Assembly (NCBI GenBank): GCA_963640465.1
Contig: CAVHYP010000007.1
Coordinates: 1 to 62,929, forward strand
From: Colivivens sp963640465
GTDB lineage: Bacteria; Bacteroidota; Bacteroidia; Bacteroidales; Bacteroidaceae
DNA: 62,929 nt
Reading direction: 5' to 3'
The notes under the pieces were generated by a model. That model searched no databases and had not been told where the DNA came from. It worked only from the letters and a program-made list of their open reading frames with translations. Of the stretch, positions 36,523 to 46,268 are shown one piece after another. Numbering within the stretch: the first letter of the stretch is position 1; each line of letters starts with the position of its first letter. Position numbers and translations under genes: made by a program.

Positions 36523-38820
36523 ATGAAAAGAATTCTGTTGACATCACTGCTGATCATCGCGTCAGCCACCGTCTGTTCCGCACAATCCCACATCGATGCG
36601 GCACTCCAGATGCTGGCAGACTTCACTCATTATTTATATAAGCAGTATGATCCAATAGAAGCAAAGAATTCAAAAGGCGAAACCATTGCCACCTTCCTGG
36701 GAGAAAACACGTTTGGCAACAACGAGCAGGGAGTGCGCCACAATGCCGACCTGTCGATGGTATGTGCCTTCCTCTGCAAATACGCCAAGGACAAGGTCAC
36801 CCTACCCTCCCCCGTCACATGGGAAAAGCTGGAGGAAATGGCACGCACCACACTCACCTATTCCTATTCCACTCACAAAGCACTGCGCTTCTATCCCTGC
36901 AAAGGCAACAGCTACTGGGGTTCGGTGAGCACAGCCGACCACACATGGGAATCCTCACTGTGGGCAATGTCAGTGGCATATTCAGCCTTCTTCCAGTGGG
37001 ATTCATTGTCCCTGCAACAGAAGCAATACATCCACGACCTCCTCGCAGCCGAATGCACCTATGAACTCCAGCGCAAAGTGCCTACCGGATATGAAGGCGA
37101 CACCAAGGCAGAAGAAAACGGATGGGAATGCGGAGTGCTGGCAGCCACACTCGGACTCTTCCCCGACGACCCGCAGGCAAAGCAATGGTTCGGGCGGCTC
37201 CGCGAGTTTGCCATAAACTCATTCTCACATCCTTCCGACAAGAGAAACCGACAGATAATCGACCCACACTACGACTACACCACAGTAGCCGACCTCTACC
37301 GAGGACCCAACCTCTACGCTGACTACACACTGCAAAACCACAACTATTTCCACACCAGCTACCAGAACGTGGTGGTGCAGGAACTGGGAGAAGCAGCACT
37401 TGCCCTTTCGCTGTTCCAGACCAGTCTCCATGGGTCAGAACAATGGGTCACCCATTCGCTCATGCACAACGTAAACACCGTCACGAAAGAAGTGCTCTAT
37501 CATCTGGCACTCTCCGACGGCGAGCTGGCAATGCCCAACGGCAACGACTGGAGCCTGTTCCTCTACGATCAAATCACATCGTTCACCACCGCAGCCTGCT
37601 TTCTCAACGATCCCGATGCCCTCATGCTCGAGCAAAAGGCACTACAACAGATTGCCATCCGGCAGAAGACCACTACCGATGGTTCATGGCTGCTCCGTCC
37701 CGATGTAGGAGCACGACGCATGGGAGTGGAAGCCCACCGCGTGATGATGACATGGCTCATGCACCACGCCTTCCCCACTCGAAACCTGCAGGCATCCTCA
37801 TGGTCCGACTTTCTCAGCCGCTATTCAGTCACAGCACACTTCTCATGCCAGGACGTGGTCACAGCACCGTCCCACCACCGCTTCACCTGCTTCTCGTGGA
37901 GCAAGGGACTCAAGAGCTACACCGGATATTTCGCACCCGTGAGCGACACCAGCAACAACATCGTAGTGCCGTTCCGTGCCAACAACACCGGCAACTTCAT
38001 CGGATGGTACGATGTGGAAGGGAAGAAGACAGATGCAGTCGACGTGGAACATGAGATCTGCTACGTCAACAACAATTCCTACATCGTCAAGGGCACACTC
38101 CATACCAACCAGGCAACACTGCAGAACAACTATCTGCTCTTTGCCACCGACAACAACCTCGTGCTCTACTTCGACCTCGTGACAGCACTCGACACCTGCG
38201 TCATCACCCAAGAGAAAGGCGGACTGCTCGCCATATCCACCGACCCGTTCACCAAGACCAGTCGCTCACTCAGTTACAACGGAGGTACAGCCACATCCGA
38301 CGGAGAACAACTCAGCACATTCGCCTCCGACTGGATGAACATCGACGACTGCCTGGGCATCATTGTCCGCACAGACAAAGCCACCAACACCATGGCATTC
38401 GGTGACCGACACAACAACAACTCAGTGCTCACATCCAAACTCTATTCCGTCTATTCCCCCACCAGGAAAAAAGTCAATGCCGGATCGGCAGTCGGTGCCC
38501 GGTGCATAGCCTACTACAGCAATGTCAGCACCGATGGCACCCTGATGCTCAACAGCAAGATGCAACCCCTCAGTCACTTTTCCAAAGGTTGGAAAGGCTG
38601 GACCATTGCCGACACCGACGGCACACAGTATGCCATAGTCTACAACCCCACAGGCAAGAACCTATCCAAGCTAAACCTTCCCAAGCTCAAGAAAGCGGTT
38701 AAACCAAACCTCATTCTTGTTGTCACAACCAAGGAAGGCAAGTTCAACGTCACCACCGTCCCCGGTTCCGACATAGTCGACCCTCTCGATAACGACGGCA
38801 CATTCTACAATACATGGTAA
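36523..38820 (+). CDS. Large secreted protein of unrecognised family
   Basis: This 765-residue protein begins with a signal peptide (to about residue 20, ending CSAQ). The first 430 residues are helical with Trp/Tyr-rich turns (TADHTWESSLWAMS, EENGWECGVLAA, GPNLYADYTLQNHNYFHTSYQ). The rest is mainly beta strands (SWSKGLKSYTGYF, GNFIGWYDVEG). This helix-toroid plus sandwich order is typical of polysaccharide lyases such as heparinase or alginate lyases, and of some glycoside hydrolases. No catalytic signature was recognised, so the class is a guess from architecture and context. It starts 14 bp after the HAD gene and precedes other secreted proteins. Confidence 0.5.
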   Translation: MKRILLTSLLIIASATVCSAQSHIDAALQMLADFTHYLYKQYDPIEAKNSKGETIATFLGENTFGNNEQGVRHNADLSMVCAFLCKYAKDKVTLPSPVTWEKLEEMARTTLTYSYSTHKALRFYPCKGNSYWGSVSTADHTWESSLWAMSVAYSAFFQWDSLSLQQKQYIHDLLAAECTYELQRKVPTGYEGDTKAEENGWECGVLAATLGLFPDDPQAKQWFGRLREFAINSFSHPSDKRNRQIIDPHYDYTTVADLYRGPNLYADYTLQNHNYFHTSYQNVVVQELGEAALALSLFQTSLHGSEQWVTHSLMHNVNTVTKEVLYHLALSDGELAMPNGNDWSLFLYDQITSFTTAACFLNDPDALMLEQKALQQIAIRQKTTTDGSWLLRPDVGARRMGVEAHRVMMTWLMHHAFPTRNLQASSWSDFLSRYSVTAHFSCQDVVTAPSHHRFTCFSWSKGLKSYTGYFAPVSDTSNNIVVPFRANNTGNFIGWYDVEGKKTDAVDVEHEICYVNNNSYIVKGTLHTNQATLQNNYLLFATDNNLVLYFDLVTALDTCVITQEKGGLLAISTDPFTKTSRSLSYNGGTATSDGEQLSTFASDWMNIDDCLGIIVRTDKATNTMAFGDRHNNNSVLTSKLYSVYSPTRKKVNAGSAVGARCIAYYSNVSTDGTLMLNSKMQPLSHFSKGWKGWTIADTDGTQYAIVYNPTGKNLSKLNLPKLKKAVKPNLILVVTTKEGKFNVTTVPGSDIVDPLDNDGTFYNTW

Positions 38821-38829
38821 GCGGACAAG

Positions 38830-38900
38830 CCATTCCACATTCATACGAAAGTTCATAACATTCAAACGTAGCATTCAGGCATAATATTCAAACATAAAAC
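38830..38900. repeat. Short ATTCA-containing repeats
   Basis: Degenerate 12-13-bp units (CATTCAAACGTA, CATTCAGGCATA, ATTCAAACATA) fill part of the spacer before the metallopeptidase gene. Confidence 0.5.
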
Positions 38901-38928
38901 TAAGTGTAATTCTTAAACAATCAATCTT

Positions 38929-40224
38929 ATGAAGAAAATCCTATTGACAGCCATCTGCTGCATGGCTACAATGATTGCAGCGCAAGCACAGGAACAAGCA
39001 CAAGAGCAGAAAGTCGGCTACAAACTGCCCGAAGGCAAAGCCATCTACATTCCGGAAGAACTCCGCGACAACGACTTCACCAAGAAAGACTCCAAGTGGA
39101 GCTACTACCGCATGGCATACACTCCCAACGTTGTCTGCTTCTGGGAAAAAGGTTTCGGCGACGACCTCAGCAAGGCGCCCGACCTCGACGGCCACAAGAT
39201 GACAGTCGACCTTCCCAATCTCCTCAGCCGCGTAGAGTACTTCTACAATGTCTACCGCGACATGATGGAATTCACTCTGCCAGGCAGTAAGGCAGACAAA
39301 TACCGCATGATGGTGATGCTCAACTACTCACTCGAAGGCACAGCCTACGGCGGTTCCTACGATAACGAAATCGGAGCACTCTGGATAGCGCCCAACCGCG
39401 TGCAGGACAAGACTCTCAATTGCATTGCCCACGAAATCGGCCACTCATTCCAGATACAGATCTCATGCGACGGACTGAGCGGAGGCATGGGCGGAGGCAT
39501 CTTCGAGACCTGCTCACAGTGGATGCTTTGGAACGTCAACCCCAAATGGACCACCGATGAAAACTACCACTGGGAAGCATTCAAGAAGCAGATACACCTC
39601 AGTCTCTTCAATGGAGCCAACATGTATCACGCACCATTCGTACTCGAATACTGGAGCATGAAACACGGACTCACCTTCATGGCAGACATGTTCCGCCAGG
39701 GACAGCGCGGTGAAGACGTGCCGGCAGCCTACATGCGTATGTACGGAGTCGACATCCAGGCAATGGGCGACGAGATGCTCGACTGCTACAGCCGACTCAT
39801 CACCTTCGACTTCCCCGACAAGCAGAAAGAAAGCATCCGGTACTCATGCGAAATGAAGAGCGAAATGGAAGATGCAGGCGACGGATGGCTCAAGCCTGTC
39901 AACGCACCGCAGACCTACGGATTCAATGTCGACGAAATCACACTCCCAGCCAAGGGCGAGACAGTGAAAGTGCAGTTCAAGGCACTCTCCGACAAACAGA
40001 ACGTGGGCTACCGCTACGGACTCGTGGCAGTCGACAACAACAACCATGCCACCTATCTCGGCGCCAACTCAGCACCCAAAGCCACACTCAAGTACACCAA
40101 TCCAGGCGACATCAAGAAACTCTACCTCGTAGTCGTAGGTTGCCCGGCAGAGAAATACGACCCGGCAGCCGGATGGGGTGAAGACGAAGAAGAAGTCACC
40201 TATCCCTACCAGATAAAATTCTAA
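38929..40224 (+). CDS. Secreted DUF6055-like zinc metallopeptidase candidate
   Basis: This 431-residue protein has a signal peptide (about 1-20). At residues 168-172 it carries HEIGH, the HExxH zinc and catalytic motif, in IAHEIGHSFQIQ. A glycine-rich turn and FETCSQW follow, where a third zinc ligand (Glu) may lie. A beta-sandwich starts near residue 325 (TYGFNVDEITLPAKGE). The pattern fits DUF6055 proteins. It may act on glycoproteins that the neighbouring glycosidases trim; that is inference from context. It ends 11 bp before the GH97 gene. Confidence 0.7.
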   Translation: MKKILLTAICCMATMIAAQAQEQAQEQKVGYKLPEGKAIYIPEELRDNDFTKKDSKWSYYRMAYTPNVVCFWEKGFGDDLSKAPDLDGHKMTVDLPNLLSRVEYFYNVYRDMMEFTLPGSKADKYRMMVMLNYSLEGTAYGGSYDNEIGALWIAPNRVQDKTLNCIAHEIGHSFQIQISCDGLSGGMGGGIFETCSQWMLWNVNPKWTTDENYHWEAFKKQIHLSLFNGANMYHAPFVLEYWSMKHGLTFMADMFRQGQRGEDVPAAYMRMYGVDIQAMGDEMLDCYSRLITFDFPDKQKESIRYSCEMKSEMEDAGDGWLKPVNAPQTYGFNVDEITLPAKGETVKVQFKALSDKQNVGYRYGLVAVDNNNHATYLGANSAPKATLKYTNPGDIKKLYLVVVGCPAEKYDPAAGWGEDEEEVTYPYQIKF

Positions 40225-40235
40225 GCTAAAGAGAT

Positions 40236-42206
40236 ATGAGAAAAACCATTCTATCCGTGTGCACCTGCATTCTCTGCATCGCAGCACAGGCACAGACCAT
40301 CACCTCACCCAACGGAAAAATCCGCGTTGAGATGACCTCCGGAGATGCACTCGCCTTCTCCATCACCGACGACGGCAAGCAACTCGTCAAGAGCGTCAGC
40401 CTCGGGCTCGACATACAGTCCGGAAAGAAGACCGTCGATCTAAGCAAAGCAAGCGTTTCCGGCAAGCCCACAGTCAAGACAGTGAGCGAAGACATCGTAG
40501 CCCCCAACTACCGCCAGGCACAGTTCTCAGTCAAGTACAACCAGGCAGTGGTGAAACTCAACTGCGGAGTCAACATCGAGTTCAAGGTGTTCGACGAAGG
40601 AGTGGCATACCGCTACGTGACCACCGGCATGAAAGGCGACTATAAAATTGTGAATGAGAAAGCCGACATCGCCTTCGCCCACGACTACGCCTCCTACCTC
40701 CCCTTCACCACCAATCCCAAGAAGCCCGAGGCAATGGCATTCCAAGCCACCTACGGCGTAGCGCCCATCACCCGTCAGAAAGGGCTCCTCGCCTTTCTGC
40801 CAGCCACCGTCGACTGCGAGACAGCCAAAGTCACAATCATGGAGAGCGACCTCGAAGCCTACCCCGGAATGTTCGTACAGGCAGAAGGCGGAGTGCTCAA
40901 GTCATGGTTCTCCAAATACCCCAAAACCACAAGCCACTACGAATGGCGCGACCAGGAATACGTCACCAGCACCCAAGACTACATTGCAGTATGCCACGGC
41001 AACCGCACCTTCCCATGGCGTATATTCGCCATCAGCCACAACGACACCGAGATGCCTACCAACAACATGGTCTATGCACTCGCTGCCCCCAACCGCATCG
41101 GCGACACCTCATGGATACGCCCCGGCAAAGTGGCATGGGACTGGTGGAACAACTGGGGAATCTCCGGAGTCGATTTCGAAGCAGGCATCAACAACGCCAC
41201 CTACAAGCACTACATCGACTTTGCCGCCCGACAGGGACTTGAGTATGTAATCCTCGACGAAGGCTGGTACAAGCCCTCAAGCGGAGACCTCCTCACCACC
41301 ATACCCGAAATCAACCTCCAGGAACTCGCCGACTACGGCAAGCAGAAAAACGTGAAGATCATCCTGTGGTGCGTCTTCAACTGCCTCGACAAAAACATCG
41401 ATGCCATCTGCCAGCGCTACTCCAAGATGGGCATAGCCGGATTCAAAGTCGATTTCCTCGACCGCAACGACCAGACAGGCGTCGAGATGATCTATCGCAT
41501 AGCCGAGAAATGCGCCAAATACCACATGATACTCGACTACCACGGCATCTATGCCCCAACCGGCATCAACCGCACCTATCCCAACATCGTCAATTTCGAA
41601 GCAGTGTTCGGAATGGAAGAAGCCAAATGGACACCCAACGGAGAGCAGGACATGCCAAAGTACGATGTCACCTTCCCCTACATCCGCATGCAGAGCGGCT
41701 ACGTAGACTTCACCCCCGGAGGCTTCCGCAATGCCACAGCCAAAGACTTCCAGCCAGTCTACAACAACCCGATGACCATGGGCACCCGTTGTCATCAGAT
41801 GGCACACTATGTTGTCCACGAGTCACCACTCACCATGCTCGCCGACAACCCCACCATCTATGAGAAAGAATCCGAGTGCACCCGGTTCATTGCCACCCTG
41901 CCCTCCATCTACGAAACCATGAAGGTAGTCGACGGCAAGATGGGCGAATACATCGTCACCGTGCGCACCGACAAGGCAGGCAACTACTACGTGGGAGGCG
42001 AAACCAACTGGACTGCGCGCGACCTCACCCTCACCCTCAGTTTCCTTCCATCCGGCACCTACCATGCCGAGATCCTGACCGACGGCATCAATGCCGACAA
42101 AGTGGCAACCGACTACAAGATCGAGAAGAAAGACGTGACCAAAGACACCACCCTCAACCTCCATCTTGCATCCGGCGGCGGCTTCGTCATCAAGCTCATC
42201 AAATGA
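40236..42206 (+). CDS. GH97 glycosidase, probable retaining alpha-galactosidase type
   Basis: This 656-residue secreted enzyme has a signal peptide ending AAQAQ. The N-terminal sandwich (about 20-270), central (beta/alpha)8 barrel (about 275-540) and C-terminal sheet domain follow the GH97 layout. GH97 has inverting glucosidases (SusB) and retaining galactosidases. The Asp in GFKVDFLDR (D406) matches the nucleophile position of retaining members, and E455 in NFEAVFG matches their acid/base. The N-terminal calcium-site residues cannot be judged by eye. With GH43, GH29 and the GH106-like gene it suggests use of plant or host glycans. No SusC/SusD pair is in the window. Confidence 0.88.
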   Translation: MRKTILSVCTCILCIAAQAQTITSPNGKIRVEMTSGDALAFSITDDGKQLVKSVSLGLDIQSGKKTVDLSKASVSGKPTVKTVSEDIVAPNYRQAQFSVKYNQAVVKLNCGVNIEFKVFDEGVAYRYVTTGMKGDYKIVNEKADIAFAHDYASYLPFTTNPKKPEAMAFQATYGVAPITRQKGLLAFLPATVDCETAKVTIMESDLEAYPGMFVQAEGGVLKSWFSKYPKTTSHYEWRDQEYVTSTQDYIAVCHGNRTFPWRIFAISHNDTEMPTNNMVYALAAPNRIGDTSWIRPGKVAWDWWNNWGISGVDFEAGINNATYKHYIDFAARQGLEYVILDEGWYKPSSGDLLTTIPEINLQELADYGKQKNVKIILWCVFNCLDKNIDAICQRYSKMGIAGFKVDFLDRNDQTGVEMIYRIAEKCAKYHMILDYHGIYAPTGINRTYPNIVNFEAVFGMEEAKWTPNGEQDMPKYDVTFPYIRMQSGYVDFTPGGFRNATAKDFQPVYNNPMTMGTRCHQMAHYVVHESPLTMLADNPTIYEKESECTRFIATLPSIYETMKVVDGKMGEYIVTVRTDKAGNYYVGGETNWTARDLTLTLSFLPSGTYHAEILTDGINADKVATDYKIEKKDVTKDTTLNLHLASGGGFVIKLIK

Positions 42207-42238
42207 CGCCACACACCGTCACACCTACATCACGCAAC

Positions 42239-42270
42239 GAAAGCGATGGGAACTCCCCCATCGCTTTCTT
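42239..42270 (+). terminator. Terminator after GH97 gene
   Basis: GAAAGCGATGGG pairs with CCCATCGCTTTC around a short loop, followed by TTC. It closes the glycosidase cluster. Confidence 0.85.
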
Positions 42271-42282
42271 CGTCAATAGCCA

Positions 42283-42526
42283 GCAAAATGTTTTGAGGTC
42301 GGGTTCATGTCCATGTAGGATGTCTGCCATGTCCGCTCCAGTCGTCTGACTCATAAGGCTGCGAGTCAAAAATGCCTCTCATCACTATGCCGTTGTTTCG
42401 CTCCACTCCTACTTTCACGAGATAAAAACGGTCACCACATTTGGCATCCTTGTAATAATTGCGACTATACATAGCCCTGAATGCAAACACGCCTGAGCCG
42501 ACAAACTCTTTCCCGTATAATTGCAA
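42283..42526 (-). pseudogene. Remnant of a small Bacteroidetes protein gene
   Basis: The minus strand has an open frame with no ATG start (GKEFVGSGVFAFRAMYS, VGVERNNGIVMRGIFDSQPY, DDWSGHGR). The style recalls a family of hypothetical Bacteroidetes proteins that end in a DWSG-x-GR segment followed by a Tyr-Met-Asp strand. Near 42315-42325 another frame continues as YMDMNPTSKHFAGY and stops at 42283. This suggests a frameshifted 3' remnant. The family resemblance is from memory and uncertain. Confidence 0.35.
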
Positions 42527-42541
42527 TCAAGATGGATTGAG

Positions 42542-42572
42542 TTGGCAATGTCGAAGAAATAGTGTATCTTTG
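42542..42572 (+). promoter_or_regulatory. Probable promoter of the UDP-sugar genes
   Basis: TTG at 42542-42544 and TATCTTTG at 42565-42572 are spaced by 20 bp, with the ATG 45 bp downstream. Confidence 0.6.
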
Positions 42573-42616
42573 CAACCGCATTGCGCCGCTACGGACGAAG
42601 TGCGGAAACTACTATA

Positions 42617-44005
42617 ATGATTCAAAAGATGAAGGAATTTAAGGACTTGAGAATAGCGGTGGCAGGAACCGGATACGTGGGACTGAGCATCGCCACATTG
42701 CTGGCACAACACCATAAAGTGACTGCCGTGGATGTAATACCCGAGAAGGTGGAGAAACTGAACAGAAGGATTTCACCTATCCAGGACGACTACATCGAGA
42801 AATATCTGGCGGAGAAACCGCTCGACCTCACTGCCACTCTCGACGGCAAGGCTGCATATAAGGACGCGGATTTCGTGGTGATTGCAGCACCCACGAACTA
42901 CGACCCGGTGAAGAACTACTTCGACACGAGCCATGTGGAGGAGGTAATCGACTTGGTGCTGGAAGTGAATCCCGAGGCAGTGATGGTGATAAAAAGTACC
43001 ATTCCGGTGGGCTACACACGAAGTCTTTACCGTAAATACGCAAAGAAAGGGGTGAAGCAACTCAACCTGCTCTTCTCTCCCGAATTCCTGCGTGAGAGCA
43101 AGGCACTCTACGACAATCTCTATCCCTCACGCATCATCGTGGGCTACCCGAAACTCATCGACCGTGAGGAATTTACCGAAGGAAACGAGGCTATCAAGGC
43201 GGTGACTGATGTGGACCGGATGAAGGAAGCTGCCGAGACTTTCGCCCAGCTGCTCGTGGAGGGTGCCATCGGCAACCAGGCAGAAAGCGAATCCGACGCA
43301 ACACCCAAGACACAACAGTCCAAACCCAACAAGGGCATCCCCTGCCTGTTCATGGGCATGAAGGAGGCTGAAGCCGTGAAGCTCTTTGCAAACACTTACC
43401 TTGCCCTGCGCGTCAGTTACTTCAACGAGCTCGACACATACGCCGAGGTGAAAGGTCTCGACACAAGGGCAATCATCGAAGGTGTAGGTCTTGACCCACG
43501 TATCGGCACGCACTACAACAACCCGAGTTTCGGTTACGGCGGCTACTGTCTGCCAAAGGACACGAAGCAGTTGCTTGCCAACTATGCCGACGTGCCCGAG
43601 AACCTTATCGAGGCTATCGTGGAGAGCAACCGCACACGCAAGGACTACATTGCCGATGCGGTGCTTCGCAAGGCAGGGTACTACAACGAGAACAGCTGTT
43701 ATGATGCAAGCAAGGAGCATGGCTGTGTAATTGGTGTCTACCGACTGACCATGAAATCGAACTCCGACAATTTCAGGCAGAGCGCAATACAAGGCATCAT
43801 GAAACGTATCAAAGCAAAGGGGGCAGAGGTAATCATCTACGAGCCAACACTCGAAAACGACAGTACATTCTTCGGAAGCAAAGTGGTGAACGATATGGAA
43901 CTGTTCAAGGCACAGAGCAATGCCATCATCGCCAACCGCTACGATGCATGCCTCGATGACATAAAAGACAGGGTCTATACACGTGACATATTCCGTAGGG
44001 ACTGA
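42617..44005 (+). CDS. ugd: UDP-glucose 6-dehydrogenase
   Basis: This enzyme oxidises UDP-glucose twice with NAD to UDP-glucuronate, a precursor of capsule and other surface sugars. It has 462 residues from the ATG at 42617; an upstream TTG in frame lies right at the expected transcription start and is rejected. NAD binding is by AGTGYVGLS. The catalytic Cys is C311 in YGGYCLPKDTKQL. A Ser/Thr/Gln-rich insertion (about residues 220-240) is present. It is followed after 1 base by the epimerase gene, so the two work in sequence. Confidence 0.95.
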   Translation: MIQKMKEFKDLRIAVAGTGYVGLSIATLLAQHHKVTAVDVIPEKVEKLNRRISPIQDDYIEKYLAEKPLDLTATLDGKAAYKDADFVVIAAPTNYDPVKNYFDTSHVEEVIDLVLEVNPEAVMVIKSTIPVGYTRSLYRKYAKKGVKQLNLLFSPEFLRESKALYDNLYPSRIIVGYPKLIDREEFTEGNEAIKAVTDVDRMKEAAETFAQLLVEGAIGNQAESESDATPKTQQSKPNKGIPCLFMGMKEAEAVKLFANTYLALRVSYFNELDTYAEVKGLDTRAIIEGVGLDPRIGTHYNNPSFGYGGYCLPKDTKQLLANYADVPENLIEAIVESNRTRKDYIADAVLRKAGYYNENSCYDASKEHGCVIGVYRLTMKSNSDNFRQSAIQGIMKRIKAKGAEVIIYEPTLENDSTFFGSKVVNDMELFKAQSNAIIANRYDACLDDIKDRVYTRDIFRRD

Positions 44006-44006
44006 T

Positions 44007-45089
44007 ATGGTAGAACACAACGTAAATCTTGAAGGGAAGACAGTGTTGGTGACTGGTGCTGCCGGATTTATCGGCAGCAATCTGGTAAAACGCCTGTTCC
44101 GTGACATGAGCGACATCAAGGTGATTGGCATTGACAACATGAATGACTACTACGATGTCAACATAAAGTACGAACGGCTGAAGGAAATTGAAGAAATCAC
44201 GCAGAAGAATATTCAAGGCAACAAGAAACAGTCATGGATATTCGTGAAAGGCTCCATTGCAGACAAGGACGCTGTTGAGAAGATTTTCAGTGAGAACAAC
44301 ATCACAGTGGTAGTCAACCTCGCTGCCCAAGCAGGTGTCCGCTACTCAATCACCAATCCAGATGCTTATATCCATAGCAACCTCATCGGGTTCTACAACA
44401 TCCTTGAAGCATGCCGCCAGCATGAAGTAGAGCACCTGGTTTATGCTTCATCGTCATCAGTGTATGGCTCAAACAAGAAAGTGCCCTACTCCACTGACGA
44501 CAAGGTGGACAATCCAGTGAGCCTCTATGCTGCAACAAAGAAAAGCAACGAGCTGATGGCACATGCCTACTCGAAACTCTACAACATACCGAGCACTGGT
44601 TTGAGGTTCTTCACCGTCTATGGTCCTGCAGGTCGTCCCGACATGGCATACTTCGGTTTTACCGACAAACTGGTGAAGGGCGAAACCATCAAGATATTCA
44701 ACTACGGCAACTGCAAACGCGACTTCACCTATATTGACGACATTGTAGAAGGTATCCTTCGCGTTATGCAGCACGCACCAGAAAAACAGATGGGAGAAGA
44801 CGGGCTGCCACTGGCCCCCTATGCAATTTACAACATAGGCAACAATCATCCTGAGAATTTACTCGAGTTTGTGAGCATCCTGCAGGAAGAATTGATACAT
44901 GCAGGAGTTCTGCCCTATGATTACGACTTCGAGGCACACAAGGAACTTGTGCCGATGCAACCGGGTGATGTGCCAGTGACATACGCTGACACTACTCCAT
45001 TGGAGGAAGACTTCGGCTATAAGCCGTCAACTCCATTGCGTGACGGACTGAGAGCTTTTGCAGAATGGTATAAGAGATATTATCAATAA
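44007..45089 (+). CDS. UDP-glucuronate 4-epimerase
   Basis: This 360-residue short-chain dehydrogenase-type epimerase probably converts UDP-glucuronate to UDP-galacturonate. The NAD motif is GAAGFIGSN, the catalytic pair is Y174 and K178 (SLYAATKKSNE), and SSSSVYG supplies the active-site Ser. Similarity to CapI-type epimerases and its position directly after ugd support the substrate. The ATG at 44007 is chosen because it follows the ugd stop by one base and begins MVEHNVNLEGKTVLVTG. Confidence 0.88.
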   Translation: MVEHNVNLEGKTVLVTGAAGFIGSNLVKRLFRDMSDIKVIGIDNMNDYYDVNIKYERLKEIEEITQKNIQGNKKQSWIFVKGSIADKDAVEKIFSENNITVVVNLAAQAGVRYSITNPDAYIHSNLIGFYNILEACRQHEVEHLVYASSSSVYGSNKKVPYSTDDKVDNPVSLYAATKKSNELMAHAYSKLYNIPSTGLRFFTVYGPAGRPDMAYFGFTDKLVKGETIKIFNYGNCKRDFTYIDDIVEGILRVMQHAPEKQMGEDGLPLAPYAIYNIGNNHPENLLEFVSILQEELIHAGVLPYDYDFEAHKELVPMQPGDVPVTYADTTPLEEDFGYKPSTPLRDGLRAFAEWYKRYYQ

Positions 45090-45218
45090 CATGGAATGCA
45101 AGTACACATAATCGCACCCTATCGCATTTGTCCTCCGGGTACACACGTTGACCATCAGCGAGGCAACGAGAAGCGGCAACGCACGGGCATAAGATTAAGA
45201 AAATAAAAAAATAGCACA

Positions 45219-46241
45219 ATGAGAATTCTATTTACACTGGCAATTGCTCTTGCCTTGACAAGTTGCACAAGCAATAGTATACTCAGTAAAAACGAAGGCA
45301 ACGCACTCGATTGGTCGGACAAGGCACTGTGGTATGAAGGCCACGCACGGTTGAGCAACATCGACCAAACGCAGCCAGATGTGTTCTATCTGTTGCCGAC
45401 ATGTGTCACCGACTGGACAGACGAATTTGGAACAGTACATCACAATGCCGACCCATCGAAACAAGACCATATTGATGCATGGCAACTGTCGGCACAACTT
45501 GCAGACACCATCTTTGCCTCACGTGCAAACCTGTTTGTGCCCTATTATCGACAGGCAACCTTTGAAGGACTGCAAGGTGACATTGCTGCAGAGGCAGGAA
45601 ACATAGCCAAGCAAGATGTGCTGAATGCATTCGAATATTATCTGGAACACTACAACCAGGGGCGCTCTTTCATCCTTGCCGGATACAGTCAGGGCGGACA
45701 GTTAGTGAAGGACGTACTGAAGCACATGAGCGATGATACCTACAAACGGCTTATAGCAGCTTACGTGGTGGGTTACGGAGTGACAGCTGAGGACACCATT
45801 ACACAGTCGTGCCACAAAACACCACACATAAAACTGGCACAAGACTCACTTTCACGAGGAGTTACCATCAATTTCAACAGCGTCACATCAACCGATGCCA
45901 TTTGCCCGCTGCTTTGCGACGGAAATATTGGATGCATCAATCCTGTGTCATGGACTACCACAGCAACTCCTGCCACCCTACTGAAAGCAGGCGAAACACC
46001 ATCTGCCGACGACCCACGATTCCCCTACGGCACAGCGGCAAAACCGGCCAACGACAGCACGGCAATCGCAGTGAGTGTGGACACAGAGCAAAAGGTTCTG
46101 GTGGTTAGCGGCATCGATGCCACACGCTACTATTTCGAAGGACTGAAAGACTTCTTCCCTGTCGGCAACCTGCATTTGCAGGAACTTTTCTTCTATGGAG
46201 ACCTCCTGCGCCACAACGTACTGCTGCGTAGCAAGCACTAA
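45219..46241 (+). CDS. DUF3089 lipoprotein, alpha/beta-hydrolase fold
   Basis: This 340-residue lipoprotein has a lipobox ALTSC with Cys at residue 16. The DUF3089 family adopts an alpha/beta-hydrolase fold. The nucleophile elbow GYSQGG places S157 as the catalytic Ser. It should be an envelope-anchored esterase or related hydrolase; the substrate is unknown. Upstream (45090-45218) no clear promoter is seen. It converges with the kdsD gene across a 42-bp repeat array. Confidence 0.8.
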   Translation: MRILFTLAIALALTSCTSNSILSKNEGNALDWSDKALWYEGHARLSNIDQTQPDVFYLLPTCVTDWTDEFGTVHHNADPSKQDHIDAWQLSAQLADTIFASRANLFVPYYRQATFEGLQGDIAAEAGNIAKQDVLNAFEYYLEHYNQGRSFILAGYSQGGQLVKDVLKHMSDDTYKRLIAAYVVGYGVTAEDTITQSCHKTPHIKLAQDSLSRGVTINFNSVTSTDAICPLLCDGNIGCINPVSWTTTATPATLLKAGETPSADDPRFPYGTAAKPANDSTAIAVSVDTEQKVLVVSGIDATRYYFEGLKDFFPVGNLHLQELFFYGDLLRHNVLLRSKH

Positions 46242-46268
46242 AGCATAAGAGAAAACTACGAATAGCCA

